The position numbers were made by a program, and so were the translations under genes. The notes below the pieces were generated by a model. The model did not search any database. It was given only the letters and a program-made list of their open reading frames with translations, and was not told the DNA's origin. Below, piece by piece: positions 55,148 to 63,102 of a DNA stretch of 64,000 nt. Position 1 is the first letter of the stretch. Every line of letters starts with the position of its first letter. Origin of the DNA: Maribacter sp. BPC-D8 (GTDB taxonomy: Bacteria > Bacteroidota > Bacteroidia > Flavobacteriales > Flavobacteriaceae); assembly GCF_035207705.1 (NCBI RefSeq), contig NZ_CP128187.1:434001-498000 (forward strand), written 5' to 3'.

Positions 55148-55172
55148 ATGTGCGCAATTATTTTGCGTAGTT
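55148..55172. promoter_or_regulatory. Second, degenerate copy of the WYL-locus operator upstream of rtcB
   Basis: The right arm TGCGTAGTT (55164-55172) and the left arm ending in GCGCA (55148-55156) are separated by 7 bases (ATTATTT). On the minus strand it reads ACTACGCA-AAATAAT-TGCG, almost identical to the perfect palindrome upstream of the nucleotidyltransferase genes. In both cases a TTTGTA box starts ten bases after the palindrome. It is about 100 bases upstream of the rtcB start. Confidence 0.7.
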
Positions 55173-55175
55173 GAA

Positions 55176-56228
55176 TTATTTATAGAATTGTTCTCTTATT
55201 TCTACTAATAACTTGTTAACCGTATCCAGGTCAGGTCTTTCCATCAGACTAGATTTTTCATAAATATCGTCTAACTCCAATCTTAACTTTTCTGCCCTTT
55301 CAACCAATTCTTTATATTCGAATTCTGCATTTTTTATGGACAAAAGAAAGTCTCTGTCTGTTCTTTTAACATTGATTTTACCTTCTGCACCTATTTCTTT
55401 TGCCATATGTAATAATCGAAAAGTATGCATCATATTTTTTGCATCGTAGTTTTTACTATGTGAGATATTGCTTTTGTATCGATCATCATTTCTTTTTTCT
55501 ACCCAAGACCAATATTCTTTATATTTTTTGCAATAAGATGAATACCCATCTCTATTAAAGTATAGAACAGCAACTGGCACCTCTGATTTAGGAATAGAAC
55601 TTAGGCATACTTCATTAGCATTTTCTCTGGCAACACCACTATATTTCATAGAAGGATTATAGAATAGATTGTAACAGTCTTTCATGTGGCTTATTTTAGT
55701 CAAACCGAAATGGGCTACTTCCAAACCTTCATTTTCTAAAAAGGTGTTCAAAAGCACGGCACGTTTTTCTTTTCGAACAAAGCAAAAATCAGTAACAGAT
55801 TTACGTTCTTTTTCTACAGGGTTTACTATTTTTTTCTTCAACCCTCTAGCCTTTTTTATTTGAGTAAATGCATAGTTTGCAAAAGTGTCTTTACACAATT
55901 TTGAAAGAAAGTATTTAGATTTAATTGTATCAAATAATGGATTCTTTGAAAGAATACAATCTTCAGGAACACTTAAGAGTTCAAGAATATTAGGATTGTT
56001 TTTTGAAAGAAGTTCCATGAATTTCTTGAGCTCATAATAAACAATATCATTCGTCTCGTTATTTATTTGACCCACATATTCTAATGAATAGTACTTTTCT
56101 TTTGGCAATATAAAAACTCCACGAATATCCGTATCCGAGGTAGGGGTAGCGAGTCCGTATGCTCTACTACCGCTTATACATTCAAATATGATATTTCCTG
56201 AAGCTTTTAGTTCTTCTATTGTTTTCAT
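55176..56228 (-). CDS. Polymerase-beta-type nucleotidyltransferase (RlaP-like), RNA-repair locus
   Basis: This 350-residue protein has an N-terminal nucleotidyltransferase core, GSRAYGLATPTSDTDIRGVF, with the GS motif and the paired Asp residues, followed by FFMELL-type helices and a helical C-terminal half with DAKNMMHTFRLLHMAKEIG. It matches the predicted RNA-repair polymerase-beta family often linked to rtcB. It probably adds nucleotides to damaged RNA ends, such as cleaved tRNAs. It overlaps the upstream paralogue by four bases (ATGA), so the two are translationally coupled. Activity has to be inferred from the family. Confidence 0.88.
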   Translation of the reverse strand: MKTIEELKASGNIIFECISGSRAYGLATPTSDTDIRGVFILPKEKYYSLEYVGQINNETNDIVYYELKKFMELLSKNNPNILELLSVPEDCILSKNPLFDTIKSKYFLSKLCKDTFANYAFTQIKKARGLKKKIVNPVEKERKSVTDFCFVRKEKRAVLLNTFLENEGLEVAHFGLTKISHMKDCYNLFYNPSMKYSGVARENANEVCLSSIPKSEVPVAVLYFNRDGYSSYCKKYKEYWSWVEKRNDDRYKSNISHSKNYDAKNMMHTFRLLHMAKEIGAEGKINVKRTDRDFLLSIKNAEFEYKELVERAEKLRLELDDIYEKSSLMERPDLDTVNKLLVEIREQFYK

Positions 56229-56962
56229 TTGGTCAAGGTTTTATATAAAAAACTATCTATTCTATCCGTATCAGGTTTTCCGCCAGAAAGTGATTTTGCA
56301 TACTTCTCGTTAGTACAAATGACTCTTGTTATGAGTTCTATGACCTTTTCATTTCTAGAATGTAGATAACTTTCGTTATTCTCTGATTTAATAGCCATCA
56401 AATTTCTTATTTCATCCTCTTCATCCTTTTTAACCAGAGATAGCATTTTACTAAAAACAACTGGTGGCATTGTATTATGTTCCAGTATCCATTTACCCGC
56501 CAAAGCTGTTCGTAATGCATAAAATAAACTCTTTAGTTTTACTTTTTCATCCGTTAGTTTTTCTTCATATTTTTTGCTCATACTTAAATAATGGTACATA
56601 CAAGCTATTGAAGAAAAGCAATCTTCAGCTATGGTTCTAAGTTCTTTTATAGATTCACTTTCCTCAATATAAGTTATAGGAGAAAATAGATGCTCTAAAG
56701 CAGGTACGTTTGACTTTTTAAGAAGACGGAGCTTCTTTCTAAGTTCCCAACCAACAGTGTCAAAATCACCATCCATGATATCGATAGTATCCTTTTTTTC
56801 TGAAACAGATAGATACCAGTCTAAAGGATGAGTGTAAACAAATCGAACATCGTAGTCGCTATCTGGTGATGCAAATCCCCAAGCTCTGCTTCCTGATTCG
56901 CAAGCAAAAAGGATATCTACTTTTTTATCTTTTGCTAAATTGTTTAGTTTGTGTATCATCAT
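56225..56962 (-). CDS. Second polymerase-beta-type nucleotidyltransferase, RNA-repair locus
   Basis: This is a paralogue of the next gene with the core GSRAWGFASPDSDYDVRFVY and a helical C-terminal part; it is 245-246 residues long from the chosen start. The start at the ATG ATG pair (56957-56962) is preferred: the longer frame to 57061 would run over the operator-like palindrome and into the divergent regulator gene, and its first 33 residues look unlike coding sequence. It is the first gene of the minus-strand operon. It could form a heterodimer with its paralogue or act on a different RNA end. Confidence 0.85.
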   Translation of the reverse strand: MMIHKLNNLAKDKKVDILFACESGSRAWGFASPDSDYDVRFVYTHPLDWYLSVSEKKDTIDIMDGDFDTVGWELRKKLRLLKKSNVPALEHLFSPITYIEESESIKELRTIAEDCFSSIACMYHYLSMSKKYEEKLTDEKVKLKSLFYALRTALAGKWILEHNTMPPVVFSKMLSLVKKDEEDEIRNLMAIKSENNESYLHSRNEKVIELITRVICTNEKYAKSLSGGKPDTDRIDSFLYKTLTK

Positions 56963-56974
56963 TTCTCTAATTAT

Positions 56975-57038
56975 GATACAAATATGACAATGTACTACGC
57001 AGTTATTTTGCGTAGTAAGGATCGATGTGTTATTTTTA
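56975..57038. promoter_or_regulatory. Divergent promoter region with perfect 9-7-9 inverted repeat (candidate WYL-regulator operator)
   Basis: TACTACGCA (56993-57001) and TGCGTAGTA (57009-57017) are perfect inverted arms around 7 bases. On the minus strand a TATTTG(TA) box, like the Bacteroidota -7 element TAnnTTTG, follows 8 bases after the palindrome, and no TTG is found at the usual -33 distance because the palindrome covers that place. On the plus strand TTG at 57008-57010 and TATTTTTA at 57031-57038 (20-nt spacing) would form the regulator's own promoter, overlapping the operator. This fits autoregulation and control of the nucleotidyltransferase operon. Confidence 0.7.
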
Positions 57039-57054
57039 TTAAAAATGAATCCGA

Positions 57055-58077
57055 ATGGCAATCAATAAAAATGCACTTATCCGTTATAAAACCATTGATA
57101 AATGTCTTCAGAATACATACCGTCAATGGACATTAGATGATTTAATCGAAGCTTGTTCAGATGCCTTGTATGAATATGAAGGGCGTGAAATCAATGTAAG
57201 CAAGCGTACCGTGCAAATGGATATTCAATTAATGCGAAGTGATAAGTTGGGTTATAATGCACCGATAAAAGTTTACGATAAAAAATATTACAAGTACGAA
57301 GAGGATGAGTATTCCATTACTGATATTCCTATAACAGAAAATGATATAAACGTACTTTCTGAGACTGTAGAAATGCTAAAACAGTTTAAAGACTTTTCAT
57401 TATTTTCTGAATTAGGGGGTATTATTCAACGTCTAGAAGATAAGGTCTACACAGAAAAAACACATCAAGCTTCAATCATTCATTTAGATAAGAACGAGAA
57501 TTTAAAAGGACTTCATTGGTTAGATGAACTTTACCAAGCAATTCAGAAAAAAATAGTGCTAAAATTAGAGTATCAATCATTTAAAGCAAAGCAGTCTGGG
57601 TTGATTCAATTTCATCCTATATTATTAAAAGAATTCAATAATCGATGGTTTCTAATTGGTAAAGGGGCAAAATCTAGAGGGATTGTTAATCTAGCTCTAG
57701 ACCGTATTAAAAGTGTTGATTATAATTTTGTTGAGCCTTATATTCAAGAAGATTTTAATGCAGATGAGTTTTATAAAAATGTTATTGGCGTTACCGTAAA
57801 CCAAGGAGAAAGAGCAGGTAATGTAAAATTGTGGGTACATCAAAGGCACGCACCATACGTAGAAACAAAACCTTTGCATCATTCGCAATGTATTGAAGAA
57901 ATAAATGAAGACGGTAGCATAGTTATAGGTATTAAGGTCAAATTGAATTTTGAGTTAGAACGAATTATACTGGGCTACGGAGAAGCTATGAAGGTTTTGC
58001 AACCTGAACGATTAATTAAGCGTATTGCTCTACGAGTCAATAGAGCAAAGAAGTTATACGATATTGAGCCATCTTAA
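57055..58077 (+). CDS. WYL-domain transcriptional regulator of the RNA-repair locus
   Basis: This 340-residue regulator has an N-terminal winged helix (NKNALIRYKTIDKCLQNTYR, WTLDDLIEACSDAL, then ISV-type VSKRTVQMDIQLMRS). A WYL ligand-binding domain covers about residues 140-225, with LKLEYQSFKAKQSGLIQFHP and NNRWFLIGKG, and a WCX-type C-terminal part follows. WYL regulators sense nucleic-acid ligands in several DNA-damage and defence systems. The gene is divergent from the nucleotidyltransferase/rtcB genes and shares their promoter region. It most likely senses broken RNA or its fragments; that is inference. Confidence 0.92.
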   Translation: MAINKNALIRYKTIDKCLQNTYRQWTLDDLIEACSDALYEYEGREINVSKRTVQMDIQLMRSDKLGYNAPIKVYDKKYYKYEEDEYSITDIPITENDINVLSETVEMLKQFKDFSLFSELGGIIQRLEDKVYTEKTHQASIIHLDKNENLKGLHWLDELYQAIQKKIVLKLEYQSFKAKQSGLIQFHPILLKEFNNRWFLIGKGAKSRGIVNLALDRIKSVDYNFVEPYIQEDFNADEFYKNVIGVTVNQGERAGNVKLWVHQRHAPYVETKPLHHSQCIEEINEDGSIVIGIKVKLNFELERIILGYGEAMKVLQPERLIKRIALRVNRAKKLYDIEPS

Positions 58078-58163
58078 CTCATTCAAATGACCTGTTCACT
58101 CAGTTTGCATTTCATATCTCGTAGTATATGTAGACTTTTATCAAAACCATAAAACTACCAATC

Positions 58164-61100
58164 ATGAAAAAGCTAATTTTACTAATTTCTCTATTTATAT
58201 GTACACAGTTTTTTGCCCAAGAGTCTCTTGAAATAGTACTAAAAGACTCTAGCAGATTAAAACTGACTAGTCTAAAAATTGATGTGACCATCATCGGCAA
58301 TTTTGCTACGACTACGTATGATATGAAATTCTATAACGAATTAGATAGAACCTTAGAAGGTGAATTGGTATTTCCGTTAGGGGAGGGGCAGTCCGTTTCT
58401 AAATTTGCGATGGATGTTAATGACAAACTTCGCGAAGCAGTTATTGTAGAAAAAGAATTGGCTCGTGTTGCCTTTGAAAGTACAATAAGGCAAAACATAG
58501 ATCCGGGTCTGTTAGAAAAAACAGAAGGCAATAATTACAAGGCAAGAATTTATCCGATTTTACCCAAAAAGTATAAGCATATTGTTTTGACTTTTGAGCA
58601 AGAATTAACAACATTAAATCAACGTCAAATTTATGAATTGCCTTTAGGTATGAAGGCTACATTGGATAATTTTTCAATACAAATGAACGTATTGAATGAG
58701 GGAAAACTACCTAAAATAAAAAGTGATGTTGCAAATTTCTTTTTTAAGGAAAGTAATGATGGTTTTACGGCATCTTTAGTGAAACAGAATTATAGACCAA
58801 ACTCACCAGTTTTAGTAGAATTATCAAGTACTGGTAATGCAGAAACACTATTGAGTTTTCAAGACTATTTTTATATAAATAAAACACTTAAACCAAACAC
58901 TAGGCTGAAGCAAAAGCCTAAGAAAATCACCTTGCTTTGGGATACTTCGTATTCATTAAGAAATAGAAATGTAGAAAAAGAAATAGCCATACTTGGTGAA
59001 TATTTTGATTACCTAAGAAACGTCGAGGTGAATTATATTTCTTTTAGTAATTCAATAGTTCAAACTAAAATTTATAAAGTAGAAAATGGTAATTGGGATG
59101 GATTAAAAGAAGCATTAAAAGATGCTGTTTATGATGGTGGTACATGTATGGATTTTTCTAAGTCGTTAGCAAAAAATTCGGGCGAAACACTGTTGTTTAC
59201 AGATGGTTTGGCTAATCTCGGAGATTATGCTAGTACTAATAATGGCTCAATTTATACAATCAACTCTACTACTTCTGCAAATCATGAACTGTTGAGAGAA
59301 GTAGCTACAGTATCTGGTGGTAGTTATATTAATCTGGTTAGGTTGCCACAAACCGAAGCCTTAAACATTTTAAAACACGAGACATTTCAATTTTTAGGAT
59401 ACCAGCAGAATAATGATATCTGGGAAGTATTTCCAAATAAGAAAACAAACGTATCAGAAGATTTTACTATTTCTGGTAGATTTTCAAAAAACAGTACTAT
59501 AGAATTGTTATTTGGATATAGTGGAAAAGTAACGGAGCGCATTAAACTTCAGATTAATAAAAACAAAACTGATGAGGTAGTAAAACGACTATGGGCTAAT
59601 CAAAAGCTAAAGCATTTAAGTAGTAATAAAGATGAAAATAGAGAAGAGATAATTTCGCTTGCAAAGAGTCATTATTTAGTAACAGATTATACTTCAATGT
59701 TGATTTTAGATAGAGTTGAAGATTATGCAAAGTATCGTATTGAGCCACCCCAAGAATTGAAAGCTGAATACAAAGAACTAATTAGAGATTTAGAAGAAGA
59801 TGAAGCATATCATCTTGAGCGATTAAATGATAGAAAAGAAGATTTATTCAGTAATTATGATAAAATTTTAAATTGGTATTCAACCAAGTATCCCAAAAAG
59901 AATATTAAGCAAAATAATGAAGAAACAGCCAATAATGATAGTTCTAGTATAGTAACAAATACTATTACTGCAGACACGATTGAGGTAGTTGAAAATACGG
60001 TGAGTCCAACTCTAAACTCTAGTATAATAGCTATTGATTCGACGAAAAGAATAATTACAGGTACTGTTGTAGATCAAGATGGGTCGCCGCTACCAGCAGT
60101 AGCTATAGTTGTGGCAGGAACAACTAATGGGGTGACAACAGATTTTGATGGTAATTTTAGTATCAACGCAGAAGAAAATGATGAGCTAGAAATATCATAT
60201 ATAGGTTTTAATTCTTTTTCCCAAACAGTTAATGATTCTAATAATATTTCTATTTCATTAGACGAAAGTTCAGAAGCTTTAGATGAAGTTGTTATTGTTG
60301 GATATGGTGCAGAAATAAAAAGAGAAATGACAGCTTCTGTTGCTTCAATTAGTTCTCAAGCTTTACAAGGCAAGGTAGCAGGGGTAGAGGTTACACAAAC
60401 TTCAGGTGAGCCAGGTTCAGACTCTAATATTACAGTTAGAGGTATCAATTCAGTTTCAGCTAATAGTAGTCCGCTTTATGTTGTCGATGGTCAAATTGTT
60501 TCAAAGAACCCGATGGAGGAACTAAAACCAGAAGATATTGATGGTATGCAGGTTCTAAAAGCATTAAATGCTGCTTCTATTTACGGAGCTAGAGCTTCAA
60601 ATGGAGTAGTAATTATAACGACAAAGAAAGGCTTGGAAACTAACCCTGAAGCAATTGAAAAATTTAATCAAGAAATAAGTGATCAGATAGACCTTAAATC
60701 TTGGAATCCTGATACGCCCTATATTAAGATTTTAGAAAAAGAACCGAATGCAGAATTAGCCTATAGTAAGTATTTAGAAATTAGAGATGAATATTCTAAT
60801 AGTCCCTCTTTTTACCTTGATGTATCTGACTTTTTTGAGCGCAAAGAAAAATCAGCTATTGCAATTAGAATTTTAACCAATTTAATGGAAATTGAATTAA
60901 GTAATCATGAATTAATGAAAGCGCTGGGCTACAAACTTGAGTACTTCGATCAATACGATTTAGCAGTAGTGGTTTATAAAAAAGTTTTAGAATTAAGACC
61001 AGAAGAACCACAATCTTACAGAGATTTGGCTTTGGCTTATGAGCAATTGGGCGAAATTCAAAAAGCTTATGATTTATTATTTGAATTATATAATGGCGAT

Positions 61101-61601
61101 TTATTAGAAAAAGATGAGGATGAACGCTTTAATGGAATAGAGCAAATTGCATATGTTGAACTAAGTAGACTTGTACATAAATATGGTGACAAACTAAAAT
61201 TAAAAAAAGAAGAGAAAGAGAAATTTAAACCTCTTGATACAGATGTAAGAATTGTGATTGACTGGAACCATAATGATACAGACATAGATTTATGGGTTGT
61301 TGATCCTAAAGATGAAAAAGCATATTACTCAAATCAAGAAACGAATATAGGTGGGCATATGTCTGAAGATATGACAGAAGGCTATGGTCCAGAAGAATTT
61401 ATGTTGAAAGATGCTGTTAAAGGCGAATATAAAATTTTAGTAGATTATTATGCTGATGACGTTCAGAAAATTTCAGGCCCAACTGTGTTAAAAGTTACCA
61501 TGTTTACCAATTATGGCAAACCAAATGAAGAGCGTAAAACAACTGTAGTAAGACTTGATAAAGAAAAAGATGAACTTGAGGTAGGTACTTTAAGGTTTTG
61601 A
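58164..61601 (+). CDS. VIT-VWA protein with inserted SusC-type carboxypeptidase-like/plug module, TPR and DUF2135
   Basis: This 1145-residue exported protein has a signal peptide (to FFAQ). A VIT domain (about 20-145) is followed by a von Willebrand A-like domain with LLWDTSYSL near residue 260 and LLFTDGLANLG. After a charged helical linker comes a carboxypeptidase-regulatory-like domain (about 630-705; ITGTVVDQDGSPLPAVAIVV). Directly behind it are the SusC hallmark LDEVVIVGYG and a TonB-receptor plug (to about 826; SNITVRGINSVSANSSPLYV, VVIITTKKG). No beta-barrel follows. Instead there are TPR-like helices (about 930-975; ELRPEEPQSYRDLALAYEQL) and a C-terminal DUF2135 domain (about 1022-1145; DTDIDLWVVDP). 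It stands alone behind the WYL gene. The role is unknown; peptide or surface-protein binding is possible. Confidence 0.88.
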   Translation: MKKLILLISLFICTQFFAQESLEIVLKDSSRLKLTSLKIDVTIIGNFATTTYDMKFYNELDRTLEGELVFPLGEGQSVSKFAMDVNDKLREAVIVEKELARVAFESTIRQNIDPGLLEKTEGNNYKARIYPILPKKYKHIVLTFEQELTTLNQRQIYELPLGMKATLDNFSIQMNVLNEGKLPKIKSDVANFFFKESNDGFTASLVKQNYRPNSPVLVELSSTGNAETLLSFQDYFYINKTLKPNTRLKQKPKKITLLWDTSYSLRNRNVEKEIAILGEYFDYLRNVEVNYISFSNSIVQTKIYKVENGNWDGLKEALKDAVYDGGTCMDFSKSLAKNSGETLLFTDGLANLGDYASTNNGSIYTINSTTSANHELLREVATVSGGSYINLVRLPQTEALNILKHETFQFLGYQQNNDIWEVFPNKKTNVSEDFTISGRFSKNSTIELLFGYSGKVTERIKLQINKNKTDEVVKRLWANQKLKHLSSNKDENREEIISLAKSHYLVTDYTSMLILDRVEDYAKYRIEPPQELKAEYKELIRDLEEDEAYHLERLNDRKEDLFSNYDKILNWYSTKYPKKNIKQNNEETANNDSSSIVTNTITADTIEVVENTVSPTLNSSIIAIDSTKRIITGTVVDQDGSPLPAVAIVVAGTTNGVTTDFDGNFSINAEENDELEISYIGFNSFSQTVNDSNNISISLDESSEALDEVVIVGYGAEIKREMTASVASISSQALQGKVAGVEVTQTSGEPGSDSNITVRGINSVSANSSPLYVVDGQIVSKNPMEELKPEDIDGMQVLKALNAASIYGARASNGVVIITTKKGLETNPEAIEKFNQEISDQIDLKSWNPDTPYIKILEKEPNAELAYSKYLEIRDEYSNSPSFYLDVSDFFERKEKSAIAIRILTNLMEIELSNHELMKALGYKLEYFDQYDLAVVVYKKVLELRPEEPQSYRDLALAYEQLGEIQKAYDLLFELYNGDLLEKDEDERFNGIEQIAYVELSRLVHKYGDKLKLKKEEKEKFKPLDTDVRIVIDWNHNDTDIDLWVVDPKDEKAYYSNQETNIGGHMSEDMTEGYGPEEFMLKDAVKGEYKILVDYYADDVQKISGPTVLKVTMFTNYGKPNEERKTTVVRLDKEKDELEVGTLRF

Positions 61602-61652
61602 GATTTCAATTAAACTAAATTTTATTCAATTTTTCATGTTATAGTAAATAAA

Positions 61653-61686
61653 AAACCACTGTTAAGTAAAAGATTAACAGTGGTTT
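61653..61686. terminator. Bidirectional terminator between convergent genes
   Basis: AAACCACTGTTAA pairs perfectly with TTAACAGTGGTTT around 8 bases, flanked by A-rich and T-rich runs. It lies between the VIT-VWA gene and the coiled-coil gene. Confidence 0.9.
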
Positions 61687-61761
61687 AATTATTTAAGCTC
61701 ATTATTCAAACACTCAGTTGTGTTGCTTTAAGAAACATAGATTTATGATATGACTAATACT

Positions 61762-63102
61762 TTAATTCCGTCGTTTCTTCTCAGTGCTTTGGGTACGCGC
61801 AGCATAACCACTATTTAGTGCTACTTCTTTAAGGGCGATAGCCCCAGGTTCTTCCATCTTATCAATAATGATTTCAAGATCTTCATCAGCCAATAAGGTT
61901 CTTATATGGTCAATGTTATCGCACCATGTTTCTTCTTCATTTTTATCAAGACTCGGCGACCTTTCGTTACTGCGGTTTTCATCAGCTACAACACGCGCTT
62001 GTATTCGGCTGAGGTTTGTTGGATTCATAATTTCGACACCGTAAAGTGAATTTGATTCCTTTTTTACGACCAGGCGACCATCTTCTACCCATGCCGTTTG
62101 CATTGTTTCGTTTATGGTATAGCCCGCTTTTTCAAGGGCAGATTTTATTGCTTTTCTTCTTGCTTCGGCGATACGGTTTTCTGAAGTATTCTTATAAAAT
62201 TCGCGAGCTTTTACAGCGGTTTCTAACAAATCTATAAGAGACGAATTTTCGAGTTTCTCTCTCCACTGTGCCATAAATTTAAAGTCTTTGCCTAGCGTTT
62301 CTATGAGTAATAAGCTATTACTTAAATCTTCTCGAGCTTCTCTAAGTGCAAGTTCATTTTTAGTAAAGTCTGCAGCGTCAATGATTAGAGAATCTAATTG
62401 AACCTCGTAGTTTGCTTCGCTTGAATCAAGTAAGGCACAACGATCTATTAATGCTTGTATTTTTTCTTGAGACATCTCATGAACATACATTTCCTTTAGG
62501 GTATCTTCTAGTTTTTTCAAGCGTGACTTGGTTCCCGGTAACTTTGCTTTCCATGCAGAAACTGATAGCATACTATCGCCTTTAGACAAACGTTGCTGCA
62601 TTTCTAATTGTTCTTCAGATAACTCGTCAATCTTAGAAATTGATTTTTGCAGCAGTTCGTATAAATTATCTATTTGCGATTTATATGTGGCAAGGTGACT
62701 TTTTGTAATAATACTCGGAGCATTAAAAGGTTCAATAGCAATATTATTTTCTATTGATAGTGCTTTCAACTCGTTATGGGTGCTCTTTAGGTGTTTAAAA
62801 CTGTCCCAATCTGTGGTACGCTCGCTAGCTACCTTTTTTTGTAATTTCTTTAGTTCAGTGTTTAAGTATTCAATTTGCTGAGGTACTTCTTGTTCAATTT
62901 GCAAGTAATCATCGATAGTTAAATTTGCAAAATGTGCATAGGTATCTGCCAAGCCTTTCTCCAAATCTTTATCTAATAGATTATTGTTTTGAGCGTAGTC
63001 TTCGGTTCGTGCGAGAGCTTTTTTCAATAGAGTAAGCCATCGGTCTTTTATAATTTGTCGTTCTTGTGGTGTAACAATACGTACTACTTTAGGTCCGCTC
63101 AT
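61762..63102 (-). CDS. Coiled-coil hypothetical protein coupled to a helicase-nuclease
   Basis: This 446-residue, largely helical protein starts with MSGPKVVRIVTPQERQ, followed by long coiled-coil segments (about residues 50-130, 150-260) such as EYLNTELKKLQKKVAS. A small alpha/beta-like C-terminal part (about 305-400) contains AIKSALEKAGYTINETMQTA and DGRLVVKKESNSLYGVEIMN. I do not recognise an enzymatic motif. Its start codon overlaps the stop of the helicase gene by one base (TAATG), so they are translationally coupled and likely act as a complex. A role as adaptor, sensor or filament is possible. Confidence 0.8.
   Translation of the reverse strand: MSGPKVVRIVTPQERQIIKDRWLTLLKKALARTEDYAQNNNLLDKDLEKGLADTYAHFANLTIDDYLQIEQEVPQQIEYLNTELKKLQKKVASERTTDWDSFKHLKSTHNELKALSIENNIAIEPFNAPSIITKSHLATYKSQIDNLYELLQKSISKIDELSEEQLEMQQRLSKGDSMLSVSAWKAKLPGTKSRLKKLEDTLKEMYVHEMSQEKIQALIDRCALLDSSEANYEVQLDSLIIDAADFTKNELALREAREDLSNSLLLIETLGKDFKFMAQWREKLENSSLIDLLETAVKAREFYKNTSENRIAEARRKAIKSALEKAGYTINETMQTAWVEDGRLVVKKESNSLYGVEIMNPTNLSRIQARVVADENRSNERSPSLDKNEEETWCDNIDHIRTLLADEDLEIIIDKMEEPGAIALKEVALNSGYAARTQSTEKKRRN

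Noticed and set aside
56963..57061. N-terminal extension of the first nucleotidyltransferase
   Set aside because: It would read through the perfect palindrome and overlap the divergent regulator start, and its residues (Cys/Ile/Asn-rich) do not look like a domain.
57045..57068. Seven-codon upstream frame overlapping the WYL start
   Set aside because: It is short enough to be chance in AT-rich DNA; no sign of conservation can be seen from one sequence.
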